A stretch of 64,000 bases of DNA from Speluncibacter jeojiensis (GTDB taxonomy: Bacteria; Actinomycetota; Actinomycetes; Mycobacteriales; Mycobacteriaceae). Each line of letters starts with the position of its first letter. Within the stretch, counting starts at the first letter, position 1. This document shows positions 21,541 through 29,345 of the stretch, piece after piece. The stretch spans positions 310,001-374,000 of the forward strand of contig NZ_JAAIVF010000003.1 of NCBI RefSeq assembly GCF_029589495.1. Direction: 5' to 3'. Below the pieces are notes generated by a model. The model worked only from the letters and a program-made list of their open reading frames with translations. It was not told where the DNA came from and did not search any database. The translations under genes and the position numbers were made by a program.

Positions 21541-22047
21541 ATGTCCATCGTGCAGTCGCTCTCATCACATACCGGCCCGGCCACGATGCCGCGCCGCTCG
21601 GTGCTCCGGATCGCCGGGGCGGGTCTGGGACTCGGCCTGGCCGGTCTCACCGTCGCCGCCTGCTCGTCGGACGACTCCGGCCAGTCCGTCGATCCGCTCA
21701 TCGCGCTGTCGCGCTCGGCGCGTCAGGACGCCGCCACCGCCACAGCCATGGTGGCCAAGTTCCCCGACCGGGCCACCGCGCTCACGCAGATCGGCACCGA
21801 ACGGACCGCGCACGCGGACGCCTTCGACACGGAGATCGCCCGGGCGGCCGGTGCCACCACCGCGTCGGCGACGGCGACCGCGGTCGCCCCCGAGCCGACG
21901 ACCACGCTCGACCAGTTGCGTTCGACCCTGCGCCAGTCCCAGCGGGAGGCCGCCGGTGTCGCCCGCACGCTCTCGGGCTACCGCGCCGGGCTGACCGGCA
22001 GCGTCGGCGCCGCCTGCGCGGCCGAGGTGGCGGTGTTGCTGCCGTGA
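21541..22047 (+). CDS. Tat-type lipoprotein, helical, Rv2843-like
   Basis: A 168-residue secreted lipoprotein. The N-terminus carries twin arginines (PRRSVLRIAGAGLG), a hydrophobic stretch and the lipobox TVAAC, so Tat export and lipidation are predicted. The mature part is Ala/Thr-rich and helical (SRSARQDAATATAMVAKF; RSTLRQSQREAAGVARTL). Its stop overlaps the start of a DUF4439 gene by 4 nt, the same pairing as Rv2843-Rv2844, and both resemble four-helix ferritin-like bundles. No catalytic motif is visible and function is unknown. Two ATGs (21541, 21586) are possible; the second gives MPRRSV directly. Confidence 0.78.
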   Translation: MSIVQSLSSHTGPATMPRRSVLRIAGAGLGLGLAGLTVAACSSDDSGQSVDPLIALSRSARQDAATATAMVAKFPDRATALTQIGTERTAHADAFDTEIARAAGATTASATATAVAPEPTTTLDQLRSTLRQSQREAAGVARTLSGYRAGLTGSVGAACAAEVAVLLP

Positions 22048-22517
22048 CCACACCGGTATCGCCGAGCGCGACCCCCGCCTCCCTGAGCACGTCGGATCAG
22101 CAGGCGCTGACCGGCGCCCTGCAGTCCGTGTACGCGGCCGTCTACGCCTACGGCCTGATCGCCGCCTACGCCAATCCGACCCGCGCGACGCAGGTCGCCA
22201 CGCTCGTGGCCGCCCACCGCGCGGTCCGCGACGAGGCCGTCGACCTGCTCGCCTCCGCGGGCGCCCCGATCCCGCGGGAGGCGGCCGGCTACACCGTCCC
22301 GTTCCCGGTGACCGACCCGAAGTCCGCCGCCCGACTGGCGGTCCGCGTCGAGGACGACTGCGCGGTCGCGTGGCGCGCGGCGCTCGAACGCGCCGACGCC
22401 GAGGCGGTACGCGACATCGCCGTCCAGGCGCTCGCGGATTGCGCGGTGCGCGCGGGCAACTGGAACGTCGCACTGAACGTGCAGCCGCCCACCACGGCCT
22501 TCCCGGGACAGCGCTGA
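22044..22517 (+). CDS. DUF4439 ferritin-like helical protein
   Basis: A 157-residue helical protein of the DUF4439 (ferritin-like superfamily) group: ALQSVYAAVYAYGLIAAY, VAAHRAVRDEAVDLLASAGA, DDCAVAWRAALERAD and GNWNVALNVQPPTTAFPGQ. It has no signal peptide and the GTG overlaps the upstream lipoprotein stop by 4 nt. Whether it binds metal is unclear, since the usual EXXH pairs are not obvious. Its 3' half is overlapped on the other strand by an O-methyltransferase frame. Function unknown; homologue of Rv2844 by order. Confidence 0.8.
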   Translation: MTTPVSPSATPASLSTSDQQALTGALQSVYAAVYAYGLIAAYANPTRATQVATLVAAHRAVRDEAVDLLASAGAPIPREAAGYTVPFPVTDPKSAARLAVRVEDDCAVAWRAALERADAEAVRDIAVQALADCAVRAGNWNVALNVQPPTTAFPGQR

Positions 22518-23185
22518 CGGTGCGCGGGTGCGATGGCCAGCCCGTCCCAGCCCTTGGCGCCGACGGTCTGCAACGCGGTCGCGTCCAGGCTCGGTTCGGC
22601 GCCGAGGAGTTCGAGCACCTCCCGGCTGCCCGCGGCCGTCGGGTCGGGCTGCGCGTCGAGGATCGCGCCGCCGCGCACGACGTTGTCGACGACGATGACC
22701 GTGCCGGGATGGGACATCCCCAGCGCCGCACGCACATAGGCGGCGTTGTTCTGCTTGTCGGCGTCGATGAAAACCAGGTCGAACGCCTCGGCATGCTCGT
22801 CGGCCAGCGCGGCCAGGGACTGCAGCGCCGCGCCCACCCGGATCTCGACCCGCTCCCGCACGCCCGCGTGATCGACGTTCGCCCGCGCCACCTCCGCGTG
22901 CCGCGGGTCGATCTCGAGGGTGATCAGCCGGCCGTCGGGCGGCAGCGCCCGCGCCAGCCAGATCGTGCTGTATCCGCCGAGCGTGCCCACTTCGAGGATC
23001 CGGCGCGCTCCGGCCAACTGCGCCAACAGGTTCAGCAGCTTGCCCTGATTGGGGGCGACGTCGATCGGCGGCAGGCCGGCACGGGCGTTGGACCGGTGCA
23101 CCTCCGCGAGCGCGGGATCCTCCGGAATCAGTGTCGCGCCGAGGAACTCGTCGACCCGGCCCCAGGCCTCGTCGTGGTTCGCCAT
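22289..23185 (-). CDS. SAM-dependent O-methyltransferase with an antisense-encoded C-terminal extension
   Basis: Class I methyltransferase of the caffeoyl-CoA/catechol type (methyltransferase_3). It has RILEVGTLGGYSTIWLARAL (SAM motif I), LITLEIDPRHAEVARANVD, DLVFIDADKQNNAAYV (metal and catalytic Asp) and IVVDNVVRGG. Family members stop soon after the GAKGWDGLAIA strand, near residue 220. Here no stop occurs and the frame continues about 75 residues of low-complexity Ser/Ala/Arg sequence, antisense to the DUF4439 gene, giving 298. The stop was probably lost by a small indel. ATG 23185 follows GGAGG at good spacing. Substrate unknown. Confidence 0.85.
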   Translation of the reverse strand: MANHDEAWGRVDEFLGATLIPEDPALAEVHRSNARAGLPPIDVAPNQGKLLNLLAQLAGARRILEVGTLGGYSTIWLARALPPDGRLITLEIDPRHAEVARANVDHAGVRERVEIRVGAALQSLAALADEHAEAFDLVFIDADKQNNAAYVRAALGMSHPGTVIVVDNVVRGGAILDAQPDPTAAGSREVLELLGAEPSLDATALQTVGAKGWDGLAIAPAHRQRCPGKAVVGGCTFSATFQLPARTAQSASAWTAMSRTASASARSSAARHATAQSSSTRTASRAADFGSVTGNGTV

Positions 23186-23260
23186 GTCCGTCCTCCCTCT
23201 GCGCGGGACGCCTCGGCATCGTCCCGACATGCGAGCGCCTAAGGTCGACGCACGGCCGAG

Positions 23261-23278
23261 TTGTGCAACCGGTCACAA
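23261..23278. promoter_or_regulatory. Weak dyad in the methyltransferase / SnoaL divergent spacer
   Basis: TTGTG and CACAA arms flank 8 nt containing the palindrome ACCGGT, midway between the two divergent starts. Short arms, so this may be chance; no regulator gene is adjacent. Confidence 0.2.
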
Positions 23279-23324
23279 TCGCGATCGACCACAACACTGC
23301 CACCGAAACGGAGGGGATGACCAC

Positions 23325-23831
23325 TTGAATTCGCCGATCACCACCGCGGCCGAGGCCACCGCCGCGGCACGCCTCGACCGACTCGAGCAGATCGAAGCCA
23401 TCGAGAACCTCAAGCACCGCTACTTCCGCGCCTGCGACGCCAAGGACCCCGAGGCGTTCCGAGCGTGCTTCATCACGACCGGCGCCGACGTCGACTACGG
23501 CGCGCTGGGCCGGTTCGCCGACGCCGACCAGATCGCCGAGGTGTTCCGGCGCATCGCGCTGCACAAGGTCGATGGCAAGCATGTGATCTTGGACATGCAC
23601 CACGGCATGCACCCGGAGATCACCCCGACCGGCCCCGGCCACGCCGCCGGCCGCTGGACGCTGCGGTTCCGCCAGGTCAACCTCGTGGACCGCACCGAGA
23701 AGCTGCTCACCGGCGAGTACGACGACGAGTACGTGATCGAGGACGGAGTGTGGAAGATGTCCAAGTGCCATTTCCGGCAATTGTGGGCGATGACCCGGCC
23801 GCTGGCCGACGACACAATCGTGGAGCAGTGA
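23325..23831 (+). CDS. SnoaL-like (NTF2-fold) protein
   Basis: A 168-residue alpha+beta-barrel protein of the SnoaL/limonene-epoxide-hydrolase-like group. The first helix is LDRLEQIEAIENLKHRYFRA and the dehydratase-like pocket strands follow (RWTLRFRQVNLVDRTEKLL; DDEYVIEDGVWKMSKCHF). The start is TTG 23325, placed 8 nt after GGAGGGG; the nearer ATG at 23317 is out of frame and ends after three codons. It precedes the SDR gene by 1 nt, so the two probably act on one small molecule, perhaps as isomerase/dehydratase plus dehydrogenase. Substrate unknown. Confidence 0.82.
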   Translation: MNSPITTAAEATAAARLDRLEQIEAIENLKHRYFRACDAKDPEAFRACFITTGADVDYGALGRFADADQIAEVFRRIALHKVDGKHVILDMHHGMHPEITPTGPGHAAGRWTLRFRQVNLVDRTEKLLTGEYDDEYVIEDGVWKMSKCHFRQLWAMTRPLADDTIVEQ

Positions 23832-23832
23832 G

Positions 23833-24675
23833 ATGAGCGGATCGAACACCCCCCGGGTGGCGCTGGTCACGGGCGCGAGCCGCAGCGTCGGCAAGGGCAT
23901 CGCACTGGCGCTCGGCTCGGCCGGATGGACCGTGTACGTCACCGCGCGAGGCGAGGTCGGCAGCGGCGGGCCGCTCGACGAGACCGCCCGCCTGGTCACC
24001 GAGCGCGGCGGACGCGGGATCGCCGTGCAGGTCGACCACCGCGACGACGCGCAGATCCAGGGCCTGTTCGCGCGCATCGCGAAGGAGCAGGACGGCCGGC
24101 TGGACCTGCTGGTCAACAACGTCTGGGCGGGCCCTTCCGACGGATACGCCGGGTTCTCGCAGCCGTTCTGGAAGCGGCCGATCGACGACTGGGACCAGCT
24201 GATCGGGATCGGGCTGCGCGCGCACTACGTCGCGTCGGTCGAGGCGGCGAAGCTGATGGTCGAGCGCGGGTCCGGGGTGATGGCGAACATCTCTTCGTTC
24301 GGCACCCGAGGGCACCTGCACTCGGTGCTGTACGGGATGTCGAAGGCCGGCCTGGACAAGATGGCCGCGGACATGGCCGTCGAGCTCAAGGGCACGGGCG
24401 TGACCGCGGTGTCGCTGTGGCCGGGACTGGTCAAGAACGAGGCGATGCTCGCGCGCGGTCGCGACGATTTCGAGGGCTTCCCGTTGGCGAACGCCGAGAC
24501 GCCGGAGTTCATCGGCCGGGTCGTCGTCGCGCTGACCGACGACCCCGAGGTCGGCGACCGCAGTGGTCACACGCTCATCACCGCGGAGGTCGCACTCGAC
24601 TACGGCGTCACCGACATCGAGGGCAACCAGCCCGACTCGCATCGGGCGATCTTCGGCGGCGGCCCGCTCTTCTGA
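23833..24675 (+). CDS. Short-chain dehydrogenase/reductase
   Basis: A 280-residue classical SDR. It shows the cofactor motif TGASRSVGKGIA, NNVWAG in place of the usual NNAG, the catalytic Ser in ANISSFGTRG and YGMSKAG with catalytic Tyr and Lys. The overall pattern resembles DHRS1-like SDRs, with a long C-terminal segment after WPGLVKNEA. The ATG lies 1 nt after the SnoaL-like stop, so the two genes are co-translated. NAD(P) preference and substrate are not readable. A strong hairpin follows the stop. Confidence 0.92.
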   Translation: MSGSNTPRVALVTGASRSVGKGIALALGSAGWTVYVTARGEVGSGGPLDETARLVTERGGRGIAVQVDHRDDAQIQGLFARIAKEQDGRLDLLVNNVWAGPSDGYAGFSQPFWKRPIDDWDQLIGIGLRAHYVASVEAAKLMVERGSGVMANISSFGTRGHLHSVLYGMSKAGLDKMAADMAVELKGTGVTAVSLWPGLVKNEAMLARGRDDFEGFPLANAETPEFIGRVVVALTDDPEVGDRSGHTLITAEVALDYGVTDIEGNQPDSHRAIFGGGPLF

Positions 24676-24683
24676 CGAGCCGG

Positions 24684-24718
24684 GTGCCCGGCGCCGGGGG
24701 TTGCCCGGCGCCGAGCAC
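24684..24718. terminator. Hairpin terminator between convergent SDR and proS genes
   Basis: A 15-bp stem with one C-A mismatch (GTGCCCGGCGCCGGG against CCCGGCGCCGAGCAC) and a GGTTG loop, placed 8 nt after the SDR stop and 21 nt past the proS stop. Probably works in both directions. Confidence 0.75.
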
Positions 24719-24739
24719 CGCATCGGCCTCGGACGGTCG

Positions 24740-26485
24740 TCAGTCGCGGAGGGTTGCCAGCACCTCGCCGAGCGCCCGCTCCGTGGCGACCTCGCGGGAT
24801 TCGCCGGTGAAACGGTCGCGCAGTTCGACCTTGCCCTCGGCCCAGCCGCGACCGACGACCACGACCAGCGGCACGCCGAGCAGTTCCGAGTCCTTGAACT
24901 TCACGCCGGGCGAGGACTTGCGGTCGTCGAGGATCACCGAGACGCCGGACTTGTCGAGCTCGGAGGCAAGCGTCTCCGCGCCCTCGCGGGCCGACTCGTC
25001 CTTGTTGGCGATCACCACGTGCACGTCGGCGGGGCTGACCTCGGCGGGCCAGCGCAGGCCCTTGTCGTCGTGGTGCTGTTCGGCGATCACCGCGACCAGT
25101 CGCGACACGCCGATGCCGTAGGAGCCCATGGTCGGGCGCACCGGCTTGCCGTTCTCGCCGAGCACGTTCACCTCGAAGGCGTCGGTGTACTTGCGGCCCA
25201 GCTGGAAGACGTGCCCGACCTCGATGCCGCGGGCGGCGACGAGCGTGCCGGCACCGTCCGGGGACGGGTCACCGTCGCGGACCTCGGCCGCCTCGATGGT
25301 GCCGTCGGGGGTGAAGTCCCGGCCCGCGACCAGGTCGACGTAGTGCTTGCCCTGCTCGTCGGCGCCGGTGATCCAGGCGGTGCCGTCCACCACCCGCGGG
25401 TCGACGAGGTAGCGGACATCGTTGTCCTGCAGCGCTTTCGGTCCGATGTACCCCTTGATGAGGAACGGATTGTTGGTGAAGTCCGTCTCGGTGATGAGCA
25501 CGTACTCGGCCGGTTCCAGCGCCGCTTCGAGACGCTTCTCGTCGACCTCGCGGTCGCCGGGGATGCCGATGCCGAGCAACTCCCACTCCCCGCCGGGCAC
25601 GCGAGTCTTGACCATGATGTTCTTCAGCGTGTCCGCGCCGGTGACCGTGCGACCCAACTCGGCGGCATTGGCCCAGTCGACCAGAGTGTCGATGCTTTCG
25701 GTGCCCGGGGTGTCGTGCACCTGCGCGGCGGGCAATCCGTCGAACGGGATCGGCTGGGGCGCGAGGGTCTTGACGGCCTCGACGTTGGCGGCGTATCCGG
25801 ACTCGAGGCAGCGGACGTAGGTGTCCTCACCGATCTCGGACTCGGCGAGGAACTCCTCCGACGCGGAGCCGCCCATCGCCCCCGAGGTCGCCGAGACAAT
25901 CACGTACTTCACGCCGAGCCGGGCCAGAATCCGCTCGTAGGCGTCGCGGTGCGCCCGGTAGGAATCGGCCAGCCCCTCGTCGGTGAGGTCGAAGGAGTAG
26001 GAGTCCTTCATGATGAACTCGCGACCCCGCAGGATGCCCGCACGCGGCCGCTGCTCGTCGCGGTACTTCGCCTGCACCTGGTAGAGGGTGACCGGGAAGT
26101 CCTTGTAGGAGTTGTACTCACCCTTGACGGTGAGCGCGAACATCTCCTCGTGGGTGGGACCGAGCAGGTAGTCGTTGCCCTTGCGGTCCTGCAACCGGAA
26201 CAGGTCGGGACCGTACTCGGTCCAGCGGTTCGACGTCTCGTACGGCTCCCGCGGGAGCAGAGCGGGCAGCGAGATCTCCTGCGCGCCAATGGCGTCCATC
26301 TCCTCGCGGACGACCCGCTCGACCTCGCGGAGCACCCGCAGGCCCAGCGGCAGCCAGGAGTAGACGCCGGGGGCGATACGGCGGACATAGCCGGCCCGGA
26401 CGAGCAGCTTGTGGCTCGGCACCTCGGCATCGGCCGGGTCGTCGCGCAGGGTACGGAGGAACAGCTGGGACAGACGCGTGATCAC
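24740..26485 (-). CDS. proS: Prolyl-tRNA synthetase
   Basis: Class II bacterial-type ProRS of 581 residues. Motif 1 is the N-terminal [20 protein letters not shown] block with [19 protein letters not shown], motif 2 is the [20 protein letters not shown] region, and motif 3 is [18 protein letters not shown]. The editing (INS) insertion lies near residues 230-390, and the anticodon-binding domain is C-terminal ([20 protein letters not shown]). Start is GTG. It is convergent with the SDR gene and divergent from yaaA, as Rv2845c sits near efpA and cysG. Confidence 0.97.
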   Translation of the reverse strand: MITRLSQLFLRTLRDDPADAEVPSHKLLVRAGYVRRIAPGVYSWLPLGLRVLREVERVVREEMDAIGAQEISLPALLPREPYETSNRWTEYGPDLFRLQDRKGNDYLLGPTHEEMFALTVKGEYNSYKDFPVTLYQVQAKYRDEQRPRAGILRGREFIMKDSYSFDLTDEGLADSYRAHRDAYERILARLGVKYVIVSATSGAMGGSASEEFLAESEIGEDTYVRCLESGYAANVEAVKTLAPQPIPFDGLPAAQVHDTPGTESIDTLVDWANAAELGRTVTGADTLKNIMVKTRVPGGEWELLGIGIPGDREVDEKRLEAALEPAEYVLITETDFTNNPFLIKGYIGPKALQDNDVRYLVDPRVVDGTAWITGADEQGKHYVDLVAGRDFTPDGTIEAAEVRDGDPSPDGAGTLVAARGIEVGHVFQLGRKYTDAFEVNVLGENGKPVRPTMGSYGIGVSRLVAVIAEQHHDDKGLRWPAEVSPADVHVVIANKDESAREGAETLASELDKSGVSVILDDRKSSPGVKFKDSELLGVPLVVVVGRGWAEGKVELRDRFTGESREVATERALGEVLATLRD

Positions 26486-26545
26486 GGGGGTTCAGCCTAG
26501 TCCGTGCGCGGGGTGTCGCGGTGACTGCAGGTAGCGTTGCCACCC

Positions 26546-27289
26546 GTGCTCGTCCTCCTGCCACCCTCCGAAACCAAGTCCGACGGCGGCGACGGCTCCC
26601 CGCTCGACCTCGAGGCGCTGTCCTTTGGGTCCCTGGGCCCGATCCGCCGCAAGCTCGCCGACGCGCTCGTCGAGTTGTCGGCGGACCGCCCGGCGAGCCT
26701 CAAGGCGCTCGGTCTCGGACCGAAGCAGGACTCCGAGATCGACCGGAACGCCGCGCTGTGGACGTCGCCGACACGACCCGCCGTCGAGCGGTACACGGGG
26801 GTGCTGTTCGACGCGCTCGACCACGGGTCGATGACGGCCGCGCAGCACGCCCGCGCGCTGGGCCGGCTCGCGATCGGCTCGGCACTGTTCGGCGCAGTGC
26901 GGGCGGGTGACCCGGTGCCCGCCTATCGGCTCTCCGGCGGGTCGGCACTGCCCGGGTTCGGCACGCTGCGCTCGGTCTGGAAGCCGGAGTTGACCGAGGC
27001 CTTGGCGGCGCAGACCGACGGGGATCTGGTGGTCGACCTCCGGTCGGGCAGCTACCAGGTGCTCGGACCGGTCCCCGGCGCGATCACCGCGACGGTGCTC
27101 ACCGAGCAGCCGGACGGCAGCCGAAAGGTCGTGAGCCACTTCAACAAACACCACAAGGGGCTGTTGGCGCGGGCACTGGCGACCACGCGCGCGGAGCCGA
27201 GTTCGCTCGGTCAGGTCGCGAAGGTCGCGGCCAAGGCCGGACTGACCGTGGAGATCGCCGGCGACCGGGAACTGGTGATCCTGACCTGA
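26546..27289 (+). CDS. yaaA: YaaA family peroxide-stress protein (DUF328)
   Basis: A 247-residue YaaA protein, a family that lowers intracellular free iron during peroxide stress in E. coli. Family blocks present are VLVLLPPSETK at the N-terminus, ALFGAVRAGDPVPAYRLS, GFGTLRSVWKPELTEAL, VVDLRSGSYQVL and VVSHFNKHHKGLLARAL. GTG 26546 gives the canonical N-terminus; TTG 26537 would add three residues. Convergent with the ECF41 gene, with only 3 nt between the stops. Confidence 0.88.
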   Translation: MLVLLPPSETKSDGGDGSPLDLEALSFGSLGPIRRKLADALVELSADRPASLKALGLGPKQDSEIDRNAALWTSPTRPAVERYTGVLFDALDHGSMTAAQHARALGRLAIGSALFGAVRAGDPVPAYRLSGGSALPGFGTLRSVWKPELTEALAAQTDGDLVVDLRSGSYQVLGPVPGAITATVLTEQPDGSRKVVSHFNKHHKGLLARALATTRAEPSSLGQVAKVAAKAGLTVEIAGDRELVILT

Positions 27290-27292
27290 CGG

Positions 27293-28159
27293 TCACCGCC
27301 GGCGCAGGTCCGCGACCGTGCCCAGTGCGCCGAGCTTGTGCGGGTTGCGCATCCCGTAGATCCGGGTGATGAGTCCGTCCTCGACGACCACGCTGATCGC
27401 GGTCACGTCACCGCGCAGGTCGAACTCGACGCCCGGCAGACCGTTGAGCGTCGCGACGGTCACGTCCAGGTCCGGGAGCGTGGCCGCGCGAGACAGGAAC
27501 GCCGCCACGGTCCGCCGCCCGGCGATGGGCTTGCGCACCGCCGTCGCCACCCCGCCGCCGTCGGCGATGGCCACGACGTCCGGCGCGAGGACGTCCATCA
27601 GCGCTTGCACGTCGCCGGTGGTGACCGCCTCGACGAACTTCTCGACCACCGCCTGCTGGCGAGCGCGGTCCACCTGCATCCGCGGACGCCGTGCCGTGAC
27701 GTGCTCACGGGCACGGTGCACGATCTGCCGGACCGCGGCGGGCGACTTGTCGACCGCCTCGGCGATCTCGTCGTACGGAACGTCGAACACCTCCCGCAGC
27801 ACGAATGCCGCCCGCTCGGTGGGCCCGAGGGTCTCCAGCACGGTCAACATCGCGATCGACACACTCTCGGCGAAGACCGCGTCGTCGGCGACGTCGGGGC
27901 CGGTGAGCAGGGGTTCGGGCAGCCATTCGCCGACATACTCCTCACGCCGGCGCGCCACGGTCCGCAGCCGGTTGAGCGCGAGCCGCGTGACCACCCGAAC
28001 CAGGTACGCGCGGGGGTCGTGCACCTGCACCTGGTCGACGTCGGCCCACCGCAGCCACGATTCCTGCACGACGTCCTCGGCGTCGGCGGCGGAGCCGAGG
28101 ATCTCGTACGCGACCGTGAACAGCAGCGCGCGGTGGGCGACGAACGGGTCGTCGGTCAT
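27293..28159 (-). CDS. ECF41-family sigma factor with C-terminal SnoaL-like domain (SigJ type)
   Basis: A 288-residue ECF sigma factor. Region 2 (AYEILGSAADAEDVVQESWL) and region 4 (ERAAFVLREVFDVPYDEIAE) are followed by an NTF2/SnoaL-like extension. All three ECF41 hallmarks are seen: linker WLPEP (79-83), DGGG (200-203, with Lys210) and NPHKL (272-276, consensus NPDKL). In this family the extension tunes activity in place of an anti-sigma factor. The gene follows its COE partner with an ATGA overlap, and a matching ECF41 promoter lies upstream of the pair, implying autoregulation. Signal unknown. Confidence 0.93.
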   Translation of the reverse strand: MTDDPFVAHRALLFTVAYEILGSAADAEDVVQESWLRWADVDQVQVHDPRAYLVRVVTRLALNRLRTVARRREEYVGEWLPEPLLTGPDVADDAVFAESVSIAMLTVLETLGPTERAAFVLREVFDVPYDEIAEAVDKSPAAVRQIVHRAREHVTARRPRMQVDRARQQAVVEKFVEAVTTGDVQALMDVLAPDVVAIADGGGVATAVRKPIAGRRTVAAFLSRAATLPDLDVTVATLNGLPGVEFDLRGDVTAISVVVEDGLITRIYGMRNPHKLGALGTVADLRRR

Positions 28160-28734
28160 GAGGTCGAGCGTAGGTCGAGCGGCCGCAGTTCACAGTCGGT
28201 TGCGAACCCCTGGGACTCGACGCCCATCGCCGTGTTGGACCGCGTGTAGAAGTTCGCCAGCGCGATGAACGTCGTCAGCTCGACCAGCGCGGCCGGTCCG
28301 AGCGCCTCCAGCAGCCGGGCCGACAGCTCGTCGGTGACCGTCGGCGGGGTGGCGGTCATGGCCTCGGCATACTCCAGCACGTCCCGCTCGAGCGGCGTGA
28401 ACGCCGCCGACTCACGCCAGCGGGCGACCTCGTGCGCCTTTGCCATGTCCAGACCCTCGTTCCGCGCCTGGTAGTAGCCGAGATCCAGACAGAAGCTGCA
28501 GCCGACCATGCCGGCCACGGCCATGTGCGCGAACGACTTCAGTGACTCGTCGCATTGATCCCACTTCCCGACCTTGCGACCGACCGTGAAGCTGAAGTTC
28601 AACACCTTCTTGTTGTGCCAGGCGATCTCCACCGGCTCGGGCACGTCACCGAGCATCTTGCGGGAGACCCGCTTGACGATCGCTCCACGCACGCCCGTGA
28701 GCTCGGCCTTCGGGATCCTGTTGTTGCCGGACAT
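28156..28734 (-). CDS. Carboxymuconolactone decarboxylase family protein (ECF41 partner)
   Basis: A 192-residue AhpD-fold protein with the CxxC pair in MVGCSFCLDLGYY (Cys79, Cys82) and surrounding family blocks (SLKSFAHMAVAGMVG; ARWRESAAFTPLERDVLEYA; ELTTFIALANFYTRSN). The AhpD His three residues after the second Cys is Gly here, so classic alkylhydroperoxidase chemistry is doubtful. It is the carboxymuconolactone decarboxylase-type member of the COE partner group normally found beside ECF41 sigma genes. ATG follows GAGGAGGAGTC. It leads the two-gene operon. Confidence 0.88.
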   Translation of the reverse strand: MSGNNRIPKAELTGVRGAIVKRVSRKMLGDVPEPVEIAWHNKKVLNFSFTVGRKVGKWDQCDESLKSFAHMAVAGMVGCSFCLDLGYYQARNEGLDMAKAHEVARWRESAAFTPLERDVLEYAEAMTATPPTVTDELSARLLEALGPAALVELTTFIALANFYTRSNTAMGVESQGFATDCELRPLDLRSTS

Positions 28735-28787
28735 GACTCCTCCTCGAGTTGGCTGCTCTCCCCCGCCATCCCTTCTCCTGACATTCA

Positions 28788-28814
28788 GACACCGGCCGCC
28801 GCACTGTTGTGACA
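28788..28814 (-). promoter_or_regulatory. ECF41-type promoter upstream of the CMD-sigma operon
   Basis: Reading the minus strand, TGTCACA (plus 28808-28814) is followed after exactly 16 nt by TGTC (plus 28788-28791). The ECF41/SigJ consensus is TGTCACA, about 16 nt, then CGTC, so only one -10 base differs. The implied 5' UTR is about 45 nt, leaving room for the GAGGAGG ribosome site. Confidence 0.75.
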
Positions 28815-28876
28815 GGCAGCGGTGGACAAATCCACAACGCGGTACTCGGACATTTGTTCGCCATCATGGGTGAACG

Positions 28877-29290
28877 ATGACGACCGTGAGACGCACCGAC
28901 CGACCGGCACCCCCGGTGGGCGCATCGCCCAGCGCGGTCGAGCGAAAGCCGGGCGGATACTGCGCCGAGGCGGCCCGTGACCAGCTCCGTGAATGCGAGC
29001 GGGCCGAGAAGCTCGCGAACAGCGAGGTGGCGGTCGCCCCGACCGTGTCCGAACGCATCGCGCAGAACTACATCCCGATCAGCGCCGCACTGCGTGACCC
29101 CCTTCCGCTGGTCCGGGGTGCGTTCGAGGCAGGAGATCTGGACCATCGACGGGTCGACGCGATCTGGCGTTCGACGGCCGATATCGACGACTCCCTGCTG
29201 TCCAGGGTCGAGGCGGAGATCCTCGCCGCAGCGCGCCGGCTGCCACCGGGACGCCTGGGCGTAGAGATCGATCGCGGGCCTGGCGGATGA
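28877..29290 (+). pseudogene. DUF222 / 13E12-type HNH endonuclease remnant
   Basis: A 137-codon frame whose residues about 55-130 are clearly DUF222: VSERIAQNYIPISAALRDPL, PLVRGAFEAGDLDHRRVDAI and EAEILAAARRLPPGRLGVEI. Full proteins of this 13E12-repeat family run about 400-500 residues and end in an HNH nuclease domain. Here the frame stops before that domain and the first ~50 residues are not family-like. The piece sits alone between the ECF41 operon and efpA, so it looks like a decayed copy left by recombination. A short expressed protein is unlikely but not excluded. Confidence 0.7.
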
Positions 29291-29345
29291 TCCTGCCGAC
29301 CCGAGCGCCGGAAAGCCACCCGACGACGAGCCGCCGCCGTTCTGA

